Shown here one piece after another: positions 62,479 to 64,000 of a DNA stretch of 64,000 nt. The notes below the pieces were generated by a model, which made no database searches, was not told the origin of the DNA, and saw nothing but the letters and a program-made list of their open reading frames with translations. Numbering within the stretch: position 1 is the stretch's first letter; each line of letters opens with the position of its first letter. Source of the stretch: Streptomyces spororaveus (GTDB lineage Bacteria; Actinomycetota; Actinomycetes; Streptomycetales; Streptomycetaceae); NCBI RefSeq assembly GCF_016755875.1, contig NZ_BNED01000005.1:1240001-1304000 (forward strand), read 5' to 3'. A program made the position numbers and the translations under genes.

Positions 62479-64000
62479 TCAGCGGTGTGCGGCGAACTCC
62501 GTCACCTGCTGGTAGGTGGGCCGGTTCTGCCAGTTGATCTGCGGATGCGCGAGCCCGCCGACCGGGCGCTGCACGATCGAGTCGGCGCACCACTGGTTGC
62601 CGGCCGCGCAGGTCCCGTCGGCCGGGTAGACGGCCGCGGGGGTGGCGGCGGCCGCCTGCTTCAGTGTCGTGGCCACGGCGTCGCGGCACGCGGGGAGCGA
62701 GCCGCCCCCGCAGTAGACCTGGGACGGCGGATCGGCGACCGGCCGCCCGAGCACCATGCGCAGGTCCTCGTCGGCGTAGCCCCACCAGCCGTACTGGAAG
62801 GCCGATCCGGCATGGGACCCGGTGGGCCCGTGGCCCGCGTTGGGTGCCTCGTCGACGGTCAGCGAGGCCCGCAGGGCGTCGTAGAGCGGTGCCCCGAGAC
62901 CCGGCTCGAACTCGGCCTCGATCAGCAGCGGCCACCAGGCGTCCATGATCCGGACGGCGTCCGCGTGCGCGTACGTCCGGGAACCCTGGGCGGTCTCCTT
63001 GCGCTTGGCTCCGCTCGCCTGCCAGGCCTCCAGTTTGCCCATCGCCGCGCTCACCGCCGGATCGGTGACCGGTGCGCTGCGCAGGACGGCGAGCAGCTCG
63101 GGCAGCAGGTTCTCGGCCCGCAGGTCGGTGACGGCGGCCTCGGCCATGGCCTGGGTCAGCGTGGCCCGGGTCACCCCGCCCGCCGCGACGAGTGCGCGGA
63201 CGCGCCGGTCGAGGAGGTCGCCCCGGTGCACGGCGCCCATGCCGAAGCCGGCCGCCCCGTAGTCCTTGGCCTGCTTGTTGTTCCAGCTGATGTAGTAGTC
63301 CTGGCCGATGGACCGCGGGTGCTCGGCGAAGGGGGTGTAGGCGGCGGTGTTCGCGGCCGGGTCGAAGCCCTGCCACTCGTACTGCTGCCGGGCGAGCACG
63401 GGCAGGGCGGCGTCGACTCCGGGCGCCCGGACCGGGTTCGACCCGCTGTTGTAGTACGCCGCTTCGCGCGAGTCGGCGTAGAACCAGTTGAAGGCGTAGC
63501 CGATGTGTTCGGCGGCCTGCTGGAAGGTGCGGGCGTCCTTGACGTAGGAGGGGTCGTTCAGCATCTGGAAGCCGATGATCGAGTCGGCCTCGTGGCGGTA
63601 CGTGGAGCGCAGCGCCGCGTAGGCGACGGGTTTGCCCGCGACGGTGGCCCGGTGCGTGACGATGCCGTAGTGGGTGCGCCACACCTGCATCCGGTAGGAG
63701 CCGTCGGGGGTCGGGTCGGCGACGGACTTCTTCCAGGTGTTGGTGCGCTCCAGCTTCTCCATGGGCGTGCAGGTGCCGCGGTAGAGGTAGTGCGCACTGG
63801 CCTTGGTGGGCGCCTGCCCGCCCGGTTCGCACAGCTCCACGGCGAAGGTGTCGGTGATGTCCTGCCCGGCGGAGGTGGCGCTCCACGCGTAGTCCTGGCC
63901 GCGGCCGAGCTGGACGTACATGCTGACGCCCGCGAAGGAGGCGCCGCGGGCGCTGATCCCGGGTCCCTGGAGCTCCTGGAGCATGAGGAGCTGGGGTGCG
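62479..64000 (-). CDS. penicillin acylase family protein (C-terminal part)
   Basis: More than 505 residues of an Ntn-hydrolase of the penicillin/cephalosporin/AHL-acylase family; the start and the catalytic N-terminal Ser of the beta chain lie beyond the right edge. Visible parts: YVQLGRGQDYAWSATSAGQD, NWFYADSREAAYYNSGSNPVR (substrate/oxyanion region), and IGQDYYISWNNKQAKDYG. Secreted members cleave amides such as beta-lactam side chains or acyl-homoserine lactones. Four cysteines near the end (QVYCGGG, LPACRD, GTCAAG, QWCADS) suggest disulphides. The frame is open at the window edge. Confidence 0.8.
   Translation of the reverse strand, partial: APQLLMLQELQGPGISARGASFAGVSMYVQLGRGQDYAWSATSAGQDITDTFAVELCEPGGQAPTKASAHYLYRGTCTPMEKLERTNTWKKSVADPTPDGSYRMQVWRTHYGIVTHRATVAGKPVAYAALRSTYRHEADSIIGFQMLNDPSYVKDARTFQQAAEHIGYAFNWFYADSREAAYYNSGSNPVRAPGVDAALPVLARQQYEWQGFDPAANTAAYTPFAEHPRSIGQDYYISWNNKQAKDYGAAGFGMGAVHRGDLLDRRVRALVAAGGVTRATLTQAMAEAAVTDLRAENLLPELLAVLRSAPVTDPAVSAAMGKLEAWQASGAKRKETAQGSRTYAHADAVRIMDAWWPLLIEAEFEPGLGAPLYDALRASLTVDEAPNAGHGPTGSHAGSAFQYGWWGYADEDLRMVLGRPVADPPSQVYCGGGSLPACRDAVATTLKQAAAATPAAVYPADGTCAAGNQWCADSIVQRPVGGLAHPQINWQNRPTYQQVTEFAAHR

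Overview
High-GC actinobacterial DNA, almost certainly from a Streptomyces. The support is heavy third-position G/C, GGAGG-type ribosome sites, many GTG/TTG starts, four DUF317-type proteins, and a DUF6230-DUF6114 pair, both families being typical of Streptomyces. About 57 kb is accessory DNA (1 to ~56.9 kb) and the last 7 kb looks like ordinary chromosome. No integrase, tRNA, rRNA or CRISPR array was recognised.

Region 1 (1-25 kb, almost all + strand) looks like part of an integrative conjugative element or integrated plasmid. It is a long chain of tightly coupled genes. It holds a VirD4/TraD-type coupling ATPase (13357-15147), a relaxase-like protein that has lost its usual histidines (4922-5785), four DUF317 proteins, two winged-helix-ended paralogues plus a decayed third, a C5 DNA methyltransferase coupled to a DnaB-N-domain protein without an ATPase (18382-20774), an MFS transporter and a 2H phosphoesterase. 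Many proteins share one shuffled module of about 75 residues. Several genes appear to start at CTG or ATC exactly 6-7 nt behind a clear Shine-Dalgarno.

Region 2 (25-39 kb, mostly - strand) is a patchwork of single-domain enzymes: two NUDIX, two GNAT, HAD, VOC, a protein kinase, two aminoglycoside-phosphotransferase-like proteins, SGNH hydrolase, aldo/keto reductase, a JmjC/cupin remnant and SAM methyltransferases. Many are visibly broken by in-frame stops, frameshifts or truncations, and two truncated genes meet at a 12-bp palindrome near 39.21 kb. A 28-residue membrane peptide with a strong ribosome site and its own terminator lies at 28174.

Region 3 (39.4-56.5 kb) looks like a defence island. 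A four-gene - strand operon encodes a HelD-like helicase with a long extra C-terminus, a helical protein with a J-domain-like end, a small GrpE-like protein, and an Hsp70 fused to a NYN/PIN-type RNase domain. I know of no characterised system with this make-up, and it is my best candidate for an undescribed system. After an interrupted GNAT-like gene and a PD-(D/E)XK-like DUF5655-type protein comes a + strand three-gene pPIWI-RE system (REase-fold protein, DinG-type helicase, Argonaute-like pPIWI-RE protein), a class predicted by comparative genomics.

Region 4 (57-64 kb) has intact, normally spaced genes: pirin, a TPR protein, a RsmC/RlmG-type methyltransferase, a probably leaderless MerR regulator, the DUF6230/DUF6114/secreted-protein operon, a strong 19-bp bidirectional terminator, and the C-terminal part of a penicillin-acylase-family enzyme that runs off the right edge.
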